Below are positions 7,918 through 17,261 of a stretch of DNA of 64,000 bases, piece after piece. The translations under genes were made by a program, and so were the position numbers. The notes under the pieces are model-generated. The model was not told the DNA's origin. It ran no database searches and saw only the letters and a program-made list of their open reading frames with translations. Numbering within the stretch: position 1 is the stretch's first letter; each line of letters starts with the position of its first letter. The DNA is taken from NCBI GenBank assembly GCA_030528025.1, contig JAUMZP010000001.1, positions 469,174-533,173 of the forward strand, read 5' to 3'. The DNA comes from Candidatus Saccharimonadota bacterium. GTDB lineage: Bacteria > Patescibacteriota > Saccharimonadia > Saccharimonadales > Saccharimonadaceae.

Positions 7918-9153
7918 ATGAACAAACTAGCAAAATCGTTTGTTGCACTTAGCGTTGTCGCTGGCGCAGCAATCGGTGGCTTGTGGGTAGCACAGCCAGC
8001 ATTGGCAGCGGTCTCAACAAGTTGTAGCAAATTTAACGTCGTAGAGTGTGGCACGAAGGATGTACAAACCCTGCGCAGCACCTACTCGAGCCGTGCAGAA
8101 ATCCGCCAGCTCTACACCCAGTTCGGTATTACCGAGCAAATGATCAACGGTGCCAACATGCAAGAAGGTACTGTTGACGCCAACGGTAACATCATCGTTG
8201 GCGGCCGAGTTGTTGCCACAAGTGCTCGCACCCTGCAGGCCAAGGCTGGCACCAACCAAAAGAAGCCAGAAGGTCAGCGCGCTGCTGGTGGTCACACATA
8301 CTACCAGTACCCAACAGGTGATAGCTTTATCTTGGGCAAGACAACCTTCAATATCTACGCATGGTTCGACAACAACGGTAAGTTTATTGCCGGTATTATC
8401 AAGGACTGTGGTAACCCTACCTGGGGCACCCCAACTCCCCCACCAGCTAAGCCAAGCCTGACTTGCGACGCATTGCAAGCTACCCAGGTTTCGCGCAACG
8501 AATATCAATTCACCGCCAAGGCAACTGCTAAGGAAGGTGCAAAGGTCGCTACGTACAAGTACGACTTTGGTGACGGCAAGACTGCCACCGGCGGCGCAAC
8601 CGTTCGCCACACTTACGCCAAAGAAGGCACATACACCGTTAAGATGACCGTAGTTGGCAACGAAGGTGGTAGTACCAACGTTGAGAAGACTAGCCAGGAC
8701 TGCCAGGTTGTTATCAAGGTAACACCCCAGCCAAGCATCCAGGTATGTGAGCTGAGCAGTAGCACCATCATCACCATCAAAGAAAGCGAATTTGACGCTA
8801 CGAAGCACTCAAAGAATGTCAAAGACTGCGACAAGATGAAGGTCTGTGAACTGAAGACTGGTGCTATTGTCACCATTAAGGAAAAAGAATTCGACGAGAA
8901 GAAGCACTCAAAGAATACTGCTGACTGCGACAAGGTCAAGGTCTGCCGTATCTCTGACAAGAAGATCGTCGAAGTTCGCCGCAACGAAGTAAGCAATGAC
9001 TACACCACCGACATGTCGAAGTGTGAGCAAACTCCTCCTTCAGTAGTTGAGCTGCCACACACCGGCTTGGGCGGTACCCTCCTGCCGCTGGCTGGTATTG
9101 GTAGCCTCACTGCTGCAGGTGCCGCTTACTACGTAAGCCGCCACCGCAAATAA
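7918..9153 (+). CDS. LPHTG-anchored surface protein with PKD domain and Cys-paired repeats
   Basis: A 411-residue exported protein. A signal peptide covers 1 to about 31 (hydrophobic core, ALA cleavage context). A PKD-like fold lies at about 195-265 (YDFGDGKT...HTYAKEGTYTVKMTV). Three repeats of roughly 30-35 residues follow at about 275-370, each starting VCE or VCR and ending in a D-C or K-C, so disulfide-closed repeats are likely. The C-terminal sorting signal has LPHTG at about 379, a hydrophobic helix and a basic tail (RHRK). It is the probable substrate of the sortase at 5581-7182. A role in contact with host bacteria is plausible for an episymbiont but is inference. Confidence 0.85.
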   Translation: MNKLAKSFVALSVVAGAAIGGLWVAQPALAAVSTSCSKFNVVECGTKDVQTLRSTYSSRAEIRQLYTQFGITEQMINGANMQEGTVDANGNIIVGGRVVATSARTLQAKAGTNQKKPEGQRAAGGHTYYQYPTGDSFILGKTTFNIYAWFDNNGKFIAGIIKDCGNPTWGTPTPPPAKPSLTCDALQATQVSRNEYQFTAKATAKEGAKVATYKYDFGDGKTATGGATVRHTYAKEGTYTVKMTVVGNEGGSTNVEKTSQDCQVVIKVTPQPSIQVCELSSSTIITIKESEFDATKHSKNVKDCDKMKVCELKTGAIVTIKEKEFDEKKHSKNTADCDKVKVCRISDKKIVEVRRNEVSNDYTTDMSKCEQTPPSVVELPHTGLGGTLLPLAGIGSLTAAGAAYYVSRHRK

Positions 9154-9176
9154 ATAACCGTTTGCGGATAACCCAA

Positions 9177-9214
9177 AAATCACCCGTTTTGCATGGACGG
9201 GTGATTTTTTATTT
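9177..9214 (+). terminator. Intrinsic terminator of the LPHTG gene
   Basis: An 11-bp stem (9177-9187 with 9197-9207) followed by a T-rich run, 24 bases after the stop codon. Confidence 0.85.
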
Positions 9215-10450
9215 GTTTGGTTTTTGAAAATAAATCATTGACCCAATATAAGCTGCGTTGTGTCCTCTTTTCTTTTTGATTGGCCTCATCTGTGGGATTG
9301 TAGAGTGAGTTACAGAGAAGTACTAAGCTTCTTTACCCTTCCTCTCGCTCGCTCTTAGGCTGTAAGGGGCTAGCCACGCATATGTGAGTGCATTCTGTCT
9401 GATCTGTCTGTGCTGGTATATTTTGCTGGAATAATAGAGAAAGGCAAGTAAACATATGTTTTACATCGTGGATTCTAGATGGTAACACGAGTAGTTTGAT
9501 CGGTTTACTTCTCCTCAATAGAGGCTTAATACAGGCCACGTAACTAGCTTCTGTAGACATAGTCAGCTAATGATGACGGTATCCAAGATCTCCTCAAGGT
9601 ATTCCATCTACACCTCCCCTACTCTATCCTACTATACTCTTGGCCAGGAGATGCCTCCTACATGGTACGGGATCTTCATGCAGGCTGGGGCGATGGCTTC
9701 TCCTTGCTGAATAAGGCAACTGATGGGGCTGCGTAGCAACACACAAAACAAAGTAAGCAGTATGAGGATGCACTGAACACGCTCATTACTCATGTATCAT
9801 GGTTGATATAGTACACAAACTAGGGTGAACAAATATACTACTCACCTGCTTTTTGTCTTATAACGCAAGATAAAATAGGCGATTTGCTATGACAGATAAG
9901 CTAAATATTATTGCAAAACATGGTATATATACTTGATTTCCGGTAGAAAAGTGCTATTTTCGTTCTATAAATAAGATATATAATACCGGCGTTTATGCAA
10001 GTATAGTACACCATGTAATAAGGGAGTTTTGGTATAGTATTTGGTGGTGTTTTATGCTTGTGCTACTTTTTTGTCCAGCAGAATATCAGAGGTAGCGGGC
10101 TCATGTGACGCAAACATTTGTTCATGATTTGTGCTTCGTATGATCTGAACATAAAAAACGAACAATATAATAATGGCGTTGCACATTGCGTGCAAATCTC
10201 TTTTCTCGCTCTTCCCTTTCGGTATTGGTTTGGTAGGATATATAAAATCCTACTACTTGAGATGGTCTCATCGGTATATTTATCGTACTTGAAGATATCT
10301 ATCATTTGTCGCTCAGACAAAAAAGTAGGTCACAGAAATGTCGCTCGTGCTCTAGGGCTTAAGCGACCCCTCTTATACTTCTCCTCACTCGTCAAAGAGA
10401 TAAAGAAGAGAATCGCAGATAGCTATAACAAAAAGTTCCGAAGCCGATAC
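9215..10450. other. 1.2-kb AT-rich, gene-poor stretch
   Basis: No gene here meets the standard of the rest of the window. Open frames at 9333-9560 (minus), 10063-10320 (minus) and 10118-10468 (plus) lack ribosome sites, -10 boxes at a useful distance and family resemblance. A run of 54 codons (9572-9736, plus) has more protein-like composition but has stops on both sides and no start signal, and may be a gene remnant. The base composition of 9800-10300 is clearly more AT-rich than the flanks. Confidence 0.5.
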
Positions 10451-11269
10451 CTAATACCTAATACCTAATACATACTCCTTCACATCTAGCAGGCTAGCCG
10501 TTGCTGCCTGGAGGGGTGTCGCTGGATTCCACATGGTGTAGGCGGCGATGCGCGTTGGCACAGTGCCCTGCCAGAGGGCCATTGGCTGCGACCATGGTGT
10601 TGATGTGACAATGCCGTGCTGAGCGATGAGGATGGTATCGGCGTGGAAGGTGGCGAGGGTAAGTGGATAGGTGACGGTAAATTTGTGCAGCACCTCGACC
10701 AGCTGGAGCAGTGGCATCCGGAAGGTGAGGATCTTGGGGTAGTACAGGGTGCGAAGGAACTTTTGGACTTGTGAGAATGATGCAATGATAAGGATGTTTG
10801 ACTGGCTGGCAAGCTGCGGGGCACTTGGCGTAAGCAAATCGACTGCGTCGCGACTGATGATGAGTGGTGTGGTGGTGTGGCTCACGAGCTTTTCATAGAC
10901 AATGGCGGTCTGGCTGTTGCGGCCTGCATCGCCAATGAGGAGGAGTGCGTCGGCCCAGCCAGTGAGGGCTTGCAGCTCTGGCCAGGCTTCGCTACCCAGG
11001 CTGCCGCTGCTGTTGCTTGCGGCAAAAATCGTATCTGTCACGCTGGCAGGAATAGTGCCACGCAGGGCATCTGGCAGCACTACGCGCGCCTGCCCTACCC
11101 CTGTAGTGAGCGCAGTGGTATAGCTATGTTCGATAGCACGAAAGCTCAGCCGGTTGCCGCCAATAATACCCAGCTTGCCTGCTTGCGCCCGCTGCTGCGG
11201 CTTATTCCAGGCGATGTCTGGGTAGAGCGGTTTGGCTGGCGTTTGCTGCTGCCAGTAAGGGATGTTCAT
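10451..11269 (-). CDS. NAD(P)H-hydrate dehydratase-like (YjeF C-terminal/ribokinase-fold) protein
   Basis: A 272-residue protein resembling the ADP-dependent NAD(P)H-hydrate dehydratase family, which repairs hydrated NAD(P)H. GKLGIIGGN near residue 32 matches the family start, followed by the helix-strand pattern ending GQARVVLPDAL. The usual C-terminal NGDSTGDVL-type active-site motif is not visible, so the protein may be divergent or inactive. A TATAAT box near 11334 and GAGGTGA before ATG 11269 support the start. The stop codon lies in a three-fold heptamer repeat (TATTAGG on the minus strand), so the last residues are encoded by the repeat. Confidence 0.6.
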   Translation of the reverse strand: MNIPYWQQQTPAKPLYPDIAWNKPQQRAQAGKLGIIGGNRLSFRAIEHSYTTALTTGVGQARVVLPDALRGTIPASVTDTIFAASNSSGSLGSEAWPELQALTGWADALLLIGDAGRNSQTAIVYEKLVSHTTTPLIISRDAVDLLTPSAPQLASQSNILIIASFSQVQKFLRTLYYPKILTFRMPLLQLVEVLHKFTVTYPLTLATFHADTILIAQHGIVTSTPWSQPMALWQGTVPTRIAAYTMWNPATPLQAATASLLDVKEYVLGIRY

Positions 11270-11472
11270 ACGCAGTCACCTCGCTCTGACGGACGGAGAT
11301 AATACAGGGAGAAAATACTCAGCATAGAGTTATTATACCGCGAAGGAGGTGGTGCTTGCTATGCATTGCTGCTTGAAGTGATGTCTTGCTTGCTATTAGT
11401 GAGCCGCGATCTTTAATGTACAGTGTCGAGGCACTGGCGCATTCTGGGAGCGAGTAGAAAGACGTGAAAGAG

Positions 11473-11671
11473 AAAAACCCAACCTAGGAGCTCTATATAC
11501 TCCAGTAAGAGTAGTGCTGACGACTAGGTTGGGTATAGATAGGAGGTAGGAGGTTAGAGCGCAGAGGGTGCGCAAACGTGTGCTTGTGCACCCTCTGCTG
11601 GTTGTTCATCCGTCGAGCATGGGGATTCACCTTCTTCCTCTTCTGGGCTCGCCTCTCGCCAGATGACGAGA
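11473..11671 (-). ncRNA. Small structured RNA with its own promoter and terminator
   Basis: A minus-strand unit of about 199 nt between xth and the hydratase-like gene. From the predicted start near 11671 it holds a 5' hairpin around 11649-11671, a perfect 11-bp hairpin (11561-11571 with 11588-11598) and a terminator (10-bp stem 11478-11487 with 11524-11533, then five U). The only open frames are a 4-codon frame overlapping a 38-codon frame (stop and start share ATGA), without a recognisable product. A regulatory RNA is most likely; a very short mRNA cannot be excluded. Confidence 0.6.
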
Positions 11672-11677
11672 AGCTAA

Positions 11678-11706
11678 TATGTATCAATATATGAGAGGTG
11701 CGTCAA
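11678..11706 (-). promoter_or_regulatory. Promoter of the shared family, driving the 199-nt RNA
   Basis: TTGACG (11701-11706), 17-base spacer ending in CATATATTGA and TACATA (11678-11683). The last 10 spacer bases are identical to those of the promoter at 5262-5290. Confidence 0.68.
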
Positions 11707-11744
11707 GGTTTGTGCGCTATCGCGTCCTTAGTTATAACCTTAGT

Positions 11745-12572
11745 CTACGCTATCACTTCATCTAGTGTAATACTGACCGGGCAGTGGTCGCTGCCCATTT
11801 GGCTGGCGTGGATGTGGGCGCTGGTGATACGCGGGGCGATTGCCGCTGAAGCTAGCCAGTAGTCGATCCGCCAGCCTACGTTGCGAGCCCGGGCGTTAGC
11901 CCAGTGTGTCCACCAGGTGTAGGCATCGGTTTGGCCGGGGTGAGCAGCGCGGAAGGTGTCTATAAAGCCAGCGTCTAGGTAATGCTGGAAGCCAGCGCGC
12001 TCTTCGTCTGTAAAGCCGTGTTTGCCCCGGTTAGCGCGTGGGTTGGCAAGGTCTATCGGCTCGTGGGCGACGTTCATATCCCCGCAGTAGAGTACGGGCT
12101 TGGCCGGGCCGTAGTGGCCAGCCTCCAGCCCCTGTAGGTACGCCAGCATGCAGGGGTCCCAGGCCTTGGCGCGCAGGGCAAGCCGGCTTAAGTCCCCTTT
12201 GCTATTGGGCGTGTAGCAGGTCACCAGCCAAAAGCTGGCAAACTCCGCTGTAATGACGCGGCCTTCATCGTTTGGGCTGCCGTAACTATCTGCCGCGAGC
12301 TGGAACTGCTCTACCAGCTCGGCTGGCAGGCCATCGCGCCACTGCAGCGGTGCGGTTTTGCTAAAAACCGCCGTGCCGCTATAACCCTTCTTGGCTGCGC
12401 TATAAAAATGCTCGTGGTAGCCCGGCAGGTCAAGCTCCACCTGCTGGCGCTGCGCCTTCGTCTCTTGTAGGCATAGGATATCGGGGTTGTGCGCCACCAT
12501 AAAGCGGGCAAATTCGCCCTTATTAATCACTGCACGAATACCGTTGACGTTCCAGGAGTATAAGCTAGTCAT
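11745..12572 (-). CDS. xth: Exodeoxyribonuclease III / AP endonuclease
   Basis: A 275-residue Mg-dependent DNA repair nuclease of the EEP family that cuts at abasic sites. Seen: SWNVNGIRA at the N-terminus, LCLQETKAQ (metal-binding Glu), YCGDMNVAHE (catalytic Asp/Asn) and MGSDHCPVSI (catalytic His) at the C-terminus. The length matches the ExoA/Xth family. A TATACT box 6 bases upstream of ATG 12572 suggests a leaderless mRNA. Confidence 0.93.
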   Translation of the reverse strand: MTSLYSWNVNGIRAVINKGEFARFMVAHNPDILCLQETKAQRQQVELDLPGYHEHFYSAAKKGYSGTAVFSKTAPLQWRDGLPAELVEQFQLAADSYGSPNDEGRVITAEFASFWLVTCYTPNSKGDLSRLALRAKAWDPCMLAYLQGLEAGHYGPAKPVLYCGDMNVAHEPIDLANPRANRGKHGFTDEERAGFQHYLDAGFIDTFRAAHPGQTDAYTWWTHWANARARNVGWRIDYWLASAAIAPRITSAHIHASQMGSDHCPVSITLDEVIA

Positions 12573-12613
12573 AAGGGTAGTATAGCAGATGGTATGACTA
12601 TGTGGCGAGTGAG

Positions 12614-13867
12614 TTATCTTTTGTGGTATTGCTCAATTACCTGCTGATATAGCTGCGCATAAGCAGTAGCAGTAGCCTGGGGTGATAGCTCGGTCAAAAC
12701 GCTCTTTGTGCCATCAACGAGTTGCTGATGATAAGCTGGCTCGGCAATCCGCTGCATGCCTGCTGCGAGGCTGGCAGTGTCGGGCTGGACGAGGAGGCTA
12801 TTGCCCTGATTAAGACCAACGTCGAGCCGGTCATCGCAGTAGAGAATAGGAACGCCAACGACGAGAGACTCAGGGATAACAATCGGCTGATTATCAAAAC
12901 GATACGAGGCAAGCACAAATACATCAGCGTCGCGCAAGAGTTGGACGATCGCCTTGCGGCCACCAACATGGCCAGTAAATATGATGTTGGGAGAGCCGTG
13001 TATAAGCCGAGCTAGTCTTTTGGATTCTGCCCCATCACCAACAATATAGAGCTCGCTCTGTGGGATAGCTGCTTGCTGGAAAGCTTGAATGATAACATCG
13101 AGGCGCTTTTCTTTGACGAGGCGGCTGATGGTGATAAAGCGAATTTTACCGTCGTCGTTCTGGCGTTGGCGCTGAGTGGCCTGGGCATAGGCCTCAAACG
13201 TACGGTTATATCCTGTTGGTATAATTGCGCCAGGCAGGTCTACGCCATGTGCGGCAGCGCGAATATAGGCAGACATATAGTGCGATGGCGTAGTGGAGGC
13301 ATCGACAGCGCGAGCGATGATCGCCTGAGTGTGCCAATCAAACCGGCCAATCCAGCTCTCGCTAGCAAGCTGTGGGGTGGCTGCGTGCTGGCCGCGTAAA
13401 TGGCGCTGATGAATCCGAGCAGTTAGCAGTGCACAGAACCGAAACCCAAGGCTTGCAAAGAATGTGGGCACTGGCATTGTGTGTGAGCCAGCCATGTTGG
13501 TGTGAAAGGTATGGATGTGTGGGATGTGCTGAACTCGAGCTATTCTGGCTGCAAGCAGTAGTGCACCAGTGTCGGTTTGACTGTGGATGATGTCAAAATG
13601 ATGCTCTTGGCTTATTGTTCGTGCTACCCGACGAGAGGCATAGATAATGCGGGTATGGAGTGGTAATCCAGGAAACCGGAATGAAGCAACAGGCACAACT
13701 GTGGCATGCTCTGGCGTCTCAAGATCAGTCCGGGGAGCAATAAGAGTAACATGGTGGCCAAGCTGGGTAAGCTCCTCGATCTGAGTTTGGATTGATCGGC
13801 TCACACCGCTGGCTGAGGGGAACTTATCGTCCAAGACAATAGCAACAGAGAGATGATTTGTACGCAT
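12614..13867 (-). CDS. GT4-family glycosyltransferase
   Basis: A 417-residue GT-B fold enzyme. N-terminal Rossmann region with DDKFPSASGVSRSI near residue 14 and a glycine-rich acceptor loop; C-terminal nucleotide-sugar domain with ISRLVKEKRLD and the E-x7-E type motif around IPESLVVGVPILYCDD. It resembles enzymes making mono- or di-glycosyl lipids or mannosyl lipids, but the substrate cannot be told by eye. ATG 13867 is chosen over upstream codons because TATACT precedes it by 10 bases. It is divergent from an alpha/beta hydrolase gene and similar in layout to the GT4 gene at 15877, which suggests a local envelope-glycolipid set. Confidence 0.82.
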   Translation of the reverse strand: MRTNHLSVAIVLDDKFPSASGVSRSIQTQIEELTQLGHHVTLIAPRTDLETPEHATVVPVASFRFPGLPLHTRIIYASRRVARTISQEHHFDIIHSQTDTGALLLAARIARVQHIPHIHTFHTNMAGSHTMPVPTFFASLGFRFCALLTARIHQRHLRGQHAATPQLASESWIGRFDWHTQAIIARAVDASTTPSHYMSAYIRAAAHGVDLPGAIIPTGYNRTFEAYAQATQRQRQNDDGKIRFITISRLVKEKRLDVIIQAFQQAAIPQSELYIVGDGAESKRLARLIHGSPNIIFTGHVGGRKAIVQLLRDADVFVLASYRFDNQPIVIPESLVVGVPILYCDDRLDVGLNQGNSLLVQPDTASLAAGMQRIAEPAYHQQLVDGTKSVLTELSPQATATAYAQLYQQVIEQYHKR

Positions 13868-13931
13868 AGTAGTATATAGTATAGCAGATAGTTGTACCAA
13901 GCTGAGGAATAACCTATAATAAGGGGTCGTT

Positions 13932-14774
13932 ATGAGGCATCAAACTATCCCAACATTGCAAGAGCTGCGCCAGACGCTTGGTTGCCAAGAAAAGACAGCT
14001 CAGGGAGTGTGCTGGTACGAATGCAATATTATGGCGGACAAAGCCGTGCTTATCTTCCATGGAGTGACGGGTGGCAAGATCGATATGATGCCGCTGGCTG
14101 AGCGATATGTAGGCTTTGGCTATGCAGTTTACGCTGTTGACTTGCCTGGGCACGGTGGCTCGGTACAGCCCGAGCTTCAGGACTATCAAGATCTCGGCCA
14201 GTGGTTTGCACATGTTGTGGCGCAGATTGGCCGCACACCAGATCTGGTGATTGGTACGTCTTTTTCGGCCTCTGTAGTGTATTATGCAATGAGTACTGGC
14301 ATTATCTCGCCCCAGACGAAGATTATCTTAGCCTGCCCTACCCCAGATACGACGAAACTGGCAGATATTTTACAAAAGCTGTCTAGTAAAGTACCAGAAA
14401 AAGTGGGTTGGGACGCCTACAACCTTAAAGTTGCTCAATATATACGGGTAGCAGCTGGCCTCAAGACACAGCGCCGCGATGCTCGGCAGTGGCTGCGCGA
14501 ATCCGAAACCTACAAAAAGAACTCTCTAACGCTCAGAGATTCGGCAGTCCTTACTACACTTCTTTATAATCAAAGCCCCTATGCACATCACATACCACAA
14601 GAATGTCAGCGCAATATAACCGTCATCATTGGCGGTAAGGACAATATTATCACATCGAAGACGCTTGATATCATGCATGATCTTCTGCCCGAGGCAGACT
14701 TTATATGCGCCCCGCAAGCTGGCCATTTACTACAGTTCGAGGCAGTTGAGAGCTACCCAGATGTCGCTCACTAA
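13932..14774 (+). CDS. Alpha/beta hydrolase
   Basis: A 280-residue serine-hydrolase-like protein. Oxyanion-region FHGVTGGK near residue 44, DLPGHGGS near 76, a nucleophile elbow of the form G-T-S-F-S near 113, and a late His in AGHLLQFE. The fold resembles monoglyceride-lipase-type enzymes; the substrate is unknown. TATAAT lies 11 bases before the ATG. It is followed after 70 bases by a broken gene with a related fold, so a duplication of hydrolase genes is possible. Confidence 0.75.
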   Translation: MRHQTIPTLQELRQTLGCQEKTAQGVCWYECNIMADKAVLIFHGVTGGKIDMMPLAERYVGFGYAVYAVDLPGHGGSVQPELQDYQDLGQWFAHVVAQIGRTPDLVIGTSFSASVVYYAMSTGIISPQTKIILACPTPDTTKLADILQKLSSKVPEKVGWDAYNLKVAQYIRVAAGLKTQRRDARQWLRESETYKKNSLTLRDSAVLTTLLYNQSPYAHHIPQECQRNITVIIGGKDNIITSKTLDIMHDLLPEADFICAPQAGHLLQFEAVESYPDVAH

Positions 14775-14844
14775 TATATTATGGTACTCTACTTGACGTA
14801 TTCTACATAGTGTAGTAAAACTAATACAAAGGAGTGTAATACCT

Positions 14845-15850
14845 ATGAGAAAGCCAAACTACACTGGGCAGGATTTGCCGATCACACACAACACATATCA
14901 CGATGGCAAGCTCGTTCGCCAAGAAGACGGGACGATGAACCTCCAACCAACCTGGGGGGGGCGCGTACTAGACTACTTGAGACGCTGAAACAGCGCGAGC
15001 TACCCAATAACCTTGGTAAGGGTGCACTTGTCCTGACGCAGATGGGCGAGGCATCAAGCGGTTTGACCGTTATATATGGTATGGGCTGGGCGGTAATGCG
15101 TATACAGAGGTAGCGCAGCAAGAAATGGCAGAAATTGCTTATACACTGCGAGACAAAGATGGCAAGATGCCTAATATTGTTACCACGCCAACTAGTGCTT
15201 TGCGTGAGCCAATTGCACACAAGATAGCGAAGGAAGGCAGGTTTGCGGCGTTGGCCGAAGAGGTCGCACCGGTTGTCGATAGAGTGGCAGTGGATAGCGA
15301 TAAAGTTGTTGTGCTTGGTAACTCGTATGGAGCACGCCTGGGTGCGGCAATGCCAGCTGCACTTGCAGAGCGTCAGAAGATTACTGAGATTGTTCTCGAG
15401 GATCCACCAAGTAGTTGCTGGTCACTTGGCAAGCTAGGCATTGCTGCAGCTCAGGGTATTGAAGCTATTAATATGCAGCGCTATATCAAGAATTCATACG
15501 ATGTTGCTGCTCGTGAAGCCTGGGATCATGTCAAAGACGCACCGGAGATTGCCCGACCACCTCTGGCGGTGCAGCTAAAAGATATCTCGGCGATGGCACA
15601 GACCACGGGCTTCAATCTCGATCTGCTCTCTGCAGTCGGTTCATTGCCTGAAGATACGCCAGTCACGCTGGTTTCGCCAGAACTGAGCCGGATGAATCGC
15701 AAAGGTGACGCAGCAAACCTGATGCAATCAGTCAGTGAGCTCTATCCTAAGGCTGATTTGCGCGTGGCAGAAATTGGCGATAGCGCGCACAATGTAGTAG
15801 CTGGCAACCCAGCTTACTTTGGTAAGATTCTCGAGCTTGGCCGCAAATAA
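14845..15850 (+). pseudogene. Alpha/beta-hydrolase-like gene broken by two frameshifts
   Basis: ATG 14845 follows AAAGGAG and opens a frame that stops after about 47 codons. A run of eight G (14954-14961) lies where a one-base insertion would restore a longer frame. A second shift is needed near 15035-15050 to join the frame that runs to 15850. That last segment reads as a hydrolase core with LGNSYGARLGA (nucleophile elbow) and a plausible late His in GDSAHNVVAG. The start at 15125 would give a truncated 241-residue product. The gene may be decayed, slippage-regulated at the G-run, or affected by a sequencing error. Confidence 0.65.
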
Positions 15851-15876
15851 CAGAGAAGTATGCTATAATAATAGCT

Positions 15877-17139
15877 ATGAAAATCGGAATCTTTATTGAT
15901 GACTATTTGCCATCAGTCCATGGCGTGGCGACATCCACGGTTAATTTGAGGCAGGCGCTTGAGGCGCTGGGCCATGAGGTCTATATTGTTGCGCCAAAGT
16001 GCGAAGGCTATGACGATCACGATGACCATGTCATTCGCCTGCCATCGTCGAAGAACTATGTCTTCGATAAGCGCGAGACGGCAGTCATCTACCCTGGCCT
16101 AGCCAAGAAGCTGGATGACTACCAGTTCGACATCGTCCACAGCCAAATGCAATTCTATATGGGTGTGCTGGCCCACAGTGTAGCCAAGCGGCAGCGGATC
16201 CCTCATGTCACGACGATCCACACGCTCTATAGCGAGCTGATCGACGACTATCCATTTATGGTAACGGCTGGGGTGATTGCGCTCTCAGTCGCCTTCCCTG
16301 TTGTCTTTCGGACGAAGCCGATCTTGCCAATTACCTCGCGCGAACAGCTCCATGGTATGGGTAAGAGTGCGATCCGTGACATGTTGTCTCGTCAGGGGTG
16401 GCGTCTTACTGCGGCGTTTGCTAACCAGTGCGATGCTTGCATCTCGCCATCGCAACACCTGGCCAAGATACTGGTGGAGGACGGCGGTCTAACGACGCCG
16501 TGTCATGTCTTCCCGAATGGCATCAACACCCAGCGTTATCACGATGCTTCGGCGGCAGATTCGCCTATCGCAAAGGGCCCAGACGATAAATTTATTATCT
16601 CGGTGGCGCGCCTGAGTCCTGAGAAGCGCCAGCAGGCACTTGTCGAAGCTCTGCCGTATATTCTAGATGAGAACGTGAAGCTCGTGCTAGTTGGTGGTGG
16701 CCCATACGAGGCAGAGCTGCGCGCCTGTGCCGAGCGGCTTGGCGTGGCAGAGCGGGTAATCTTTACGGGTATGCAACCCAGCGATGCAGTAGCCGCGCTG
16801 CTCAAGCAAGCCGATGTCTTCTCGCTCGCATCATACCACTTTGACAACCAACCAATGACCTTCCTCGAGGCGGCGTCAAGCGGCCTGCCGATCGTCTACT
16901 GTGATGAACGTATGACTGAGGGCTTGACCAAGAAAAATGCAATTTTGACCGATGGGATTGAGGGCGAAGACTTTGCCAAGGTCTTCAACGATCTCTTTAC
17001 TCACTCTGATAAGCTCGAGCAATTGTCTCGTGGTTCACTGAGGGTAGCGCGCCAGTTTGATTCTGTGACGATGGCGAAGAAAGTTGTAGCGCTGTATGAG
17101 TCGCTCATTGCCAGCCATAATGCGCTTGAAGAAGAGTAG
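15877..17139 (+). CDS. GT4-family glycosyltransferase (glycolipid-synthase-like)
   Basis: A 420-residue GT-B enzyme. IDDYLPSVHGVATST (acceptor side) starts at residue 7, VPFLTHS-type segments are replaced by HVTTIHTLY near 110, and the donor domain has SVARLSPEKRQQAL and the E-x7-E type motif near FLEAASSGLPIVYCDE. It resembles 1,2-diacylglycerol glucosyltransferases of Gram-positives. TATAAT ends 7 bases before the ATG (leaderless). A terminator follows at 17162-17197. With the GT4 gene at 12614 and the hydrolases between them it may form a membrane-lipid module. Confidence 0.83.
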   Translation: MKIGIFIDDYLPSVHGVATSTVNLRQALEALGHEVYIVAPKCEGYDDHDDHVIRLPSSKNYVFDKRETAVIYPGLAKKLDDYQFDIVHSQMQFYMGVLAHSVAKRQRIPHVTTIHTLYSELIDDYPFMVTAGVIALSVAFPVVFRTKPILPITSREQLHGMGKSAIRDMLSRQGWRLTAAFANQCDACISPSQHLAKILVEDGGLTTPCHVFPNGINTQRYHDASAADSPIAKGPDDKFIISVARLSPEKRQQALVEALPYILDENVKLVLVGGGPYEAELRACAERLGVAERVIFTGMQPSDAVAALLKQADVFSLASYHFDNQPMTFLEAASSGLPIVYCDERMTEGLTKKNAILTDGIEGEDFAKVFNDLFTHSDKLEQLSRGSLRVARQFDSVTMAKKVVALYESLIASHNALEEE

Positions 17140-17161
17140 ATTGATAGATGATGCCTATTAA

Positions 17162-17197
17162 AAACTCACTACCGATTATGTAGTGAGTTTTGTTTTT
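17162..17197 (+). terminator. Intrinsic terminator after the second GT4 gene
   Basis: An 11-bp perfect stem (17162-17172 with 17180-17190), 7-base loop, then TGTTTTTC. Confidence 0.85.
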
Positions 17198-17261
17198 CTC
17201 TAGTGTGTATAATGAGCCAAGTACTGCAGCTCGAAGAAACCTAGGCTCTCTCAAGATTCTA

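Noticed and set aside
8014..8808. 264-codon minus frame over the LPHTG gene
   Set aside because: Shadow; the plus frame has promoter, ribosome site, signal peptide and sorting signal.
10118..10468. 116-codon plus frame in the AT-rich stretch
   Set aside because: No ribosome site, no -10 box at a leaderless distance, no family; it overlaps the end of the hydratase-like gene.
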